A DNA stretch of 44,985 nucleotides from Lingula anatina (taxonomy: Eukaryota; Brachiopoda; Lingulata; Lingulida; Lingulidae): NCBI RefSeq assembly GCF_001039355.2, contig NW_019775889.1, positions 68,580-113,564 on the forward strand, in the 5' to 3' direction. Shown here one piece after another: positions 43,547-44,985 of this stretch. Position numbers and translations under genes: made by a program. Under the pieces are notes generated by a model. That model ran no database searches, was not told where the DNA came from, and saw nothing but the letters and a program-made list of their open reading frames with translations. The stretch's first letter is position 1. Each line of letters begins with the position of its first letter.

Positions 43547-44985
43547 CTGTAAAAGAAGAATCGTAAAGGTACAACAAATACAATTTCTTTTACCAGTTAG
43601 CAACACAGTTTAAAGGCGAAAGCTGGTACAGAAAGATGATAGAATGGAACTCTCAAAAACTCCTTCAGTCGAGTCTTTCGGTCCAATAGACACATAACTT
43701 CACTTTGGAATACAATCATCTGGTATGCCTCATCGCAAACAGGTGCCTAGCGAACGGGCGGTGTAACTACATATCTATGTTGAAGAGTCTTACAAAAAAT
43801 TCACGATCTGTATAGGACACCACAATCAACTATTCCGCCGCATTCGCATCCCTTAACGCCCTGTTTAACAAAACGACTAATTACCTCCGCCAAGGAGGTA
43901 GTTTTCACCCCTGCTTGTTTGTCTGTCATCATCATAACTCAAAAAGTTATGTTATGTTAAAATTTTCAGGAACTGTCGGAAGTGGGCCAAAGAACAGATG
44001 ATTAGTTTTTGGTGGTGATCTGGATCAATAATCAATCAATAATGAATAATAATAAAAAAATTGCTGCCTTGGCGGAGGTCTGCGCTCTTGGAGTGCTTTT
44101 CTAGTCCACATTCGTTCTAAGCACAGACTGCTTAGAATTGTAACCAACTAAACTGCATTTCGAAAGAAATCTTAAATACCATATACTTTTTTCAATAAAA
44201 CCAAAAGGCAAACCGTGACTGTATTGACTACAATATTTCACCAGATTATGTCAATTGCCAATTTAGAAAAGCCAAGCATATAAACATGTATTTAAATGCA
44301 TGCACTTTTTCTTAAGGGAACCACATGCCACACGCTTTTAGAACTTTATCGCAATATCCACTCATACCCCGTTCACACTACAGTTCCAAAAAATGCGCAT
44401 TTCTATAAACCGGTTTTTTCGTGGGAAATCCGATTCGGTTTTGCGTTCACACTGTAAAGTGGAATCCGCATCGGCAAAGCCAAAATCCAGGTGCAACTTC
44501 CTGCTTAGGCAATTGCGCATGCGCTGCATCGAGCAGTACGAAACATGGCGGCAATAGCTACATTTTTATTTCTCTGGAATTTTTTCCGCTTTCTTCTCGG
44601 AAAAAAAACATTGTAAAGCAAAGCAAAGAATACATGGACAACCCCGCGTATTTGGCACGCGTAGTAGGCTGTCTGAGAGAAGACGCAGACTGGAAGGGTT
44701 TCAAAGGAGGGCAAGAGTACCCGTATATATATATGTTGTTTTTTTATACATTCGTTTTACTTTAGTGACTGCAATTAATGCGGTTGATGTTTTTATCATG
44801 CAAGTCCACTGTAATAAACACGAATATTGGTTTATTTATTAAATTTTATAGTAAATTAAACAATTAATTACACAATGCATTTATTGCTATAGTCTCTTGT
44901 AGCTCCGTAGTTAATGCATGTAAGGGGAAGTTTTACTGTAATCTGTATCCATTTTGACATGGGCACCAGCGCCCACCACAACATA
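43547..44985. other. Region upstream of the VWA exons; no exon recognised
   Basis: It holds the dispersed repeat at 43884-44107 and a CpG-containing stretch around 44350-44720, with two near-identical CGTTCACACT-phrases about 80 bases apart and a 23-codon frame starting at 44544. I found no signal-peptide exon compatible in phase with the VWA exon. It may lie beyond the window. Confidence 0.4.
43884..44107. mobile_element. Dispersed repeat, ACCTCCGCCAAGGAGGT family
   Basis: Begins TTACCTCCGCCAAGGAGGT; contains AACTCAAAAAGTTATG and GGTGGTGATCTGGATCAATA; ends GGCGGAGGTCTGCGCTCTTG then GAGTGCTTTTCTAG. Same orientation and order as the copy at 10770-10993. Confidence 0.7.

Noticed and set aside
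1-44985. CRISPR arrays, tRNA and rRNA genes
   Set aside because: No regularly spaced direct repeats with unique spacers and no cloverleaf with a B-box were seen; the GTTCGAA phrases near 33347 and 36577 lie in MITE/microsatellite flanks.

Overview
The window is animal nuclear DNA. It is AT-rich, full of microsatellites, homopolymer runs and short palindromic transposons, with intron-rich genes built from metazoan extracellular and cytoplasmic modules (MAM, CUB, VWA, TIL, EGF, NHL, probable F-BAR). The transposon style and the Polinton-like fragment suggest a marine invertebrate. I cannot name the species. No tRNA, rRNA, CRISPR array or bacterial-type operon was seen.

Layout. 1-5892: no gene recognised; simple repeats, a Harbinger-type MITE and a CpG/TATA-containing island near 3.3-3.5 kb. 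5893-21756 (minus): a complete 21-exon gene for a predicted 1304-residue type I membrane protein, with signal peptide, two MAM domains, six CUB-like domains in an alternating A-B-A-B-A-B array, one transmembrane helix and a proline-rich tail with a PPAY motif. All exon junctions keep frame. 21757-22676: head-to-head intergenic region with a perfect CRE site. 22677-28362 (plus): an 8-10 exon gene for a probable F-BAR/coiled-coil cytoplasmic protein with alternative C-terminal ends. 29080-29937 (minus): an NHL-repeat beta-propeller coding exon. 34249-43546 (minus): the 3' part of a secreted VWA-TIL-EGF protein; its first exon(s) were not found and may lie beyond the right edge.

The 32.2-38.3 kb interval is structurally odd. 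A ~2 kb block appears twice (32262-34601 and 35549-37549). Between the copies, directly after a single N (34602), lie the start of a Polinton/Maverick-type integrase and a small BIR-domain (IAP-like) gene. A second single N (38009) is flanked by a ~280-bp near-identical direct repeat. The simplest reading is that two haplotype contigs were placed end to end. One haplotype would carry a BIR-bearing Polinton-type element and the other the empty site. A MITE also sits exactly at the stop codon of the last VWA/EGF exon in one copy only.

Genes A (MAM/CUB receptor) and D (VWA/EGF secreted protein) are both extracellular adhesion or recognition molecules. B would act on the cytoplasmic face of membranes and C as a protein- or RNA-binding propeller. 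Nothing shows that they form one pathway, apart from the shared promoter region of A and B.
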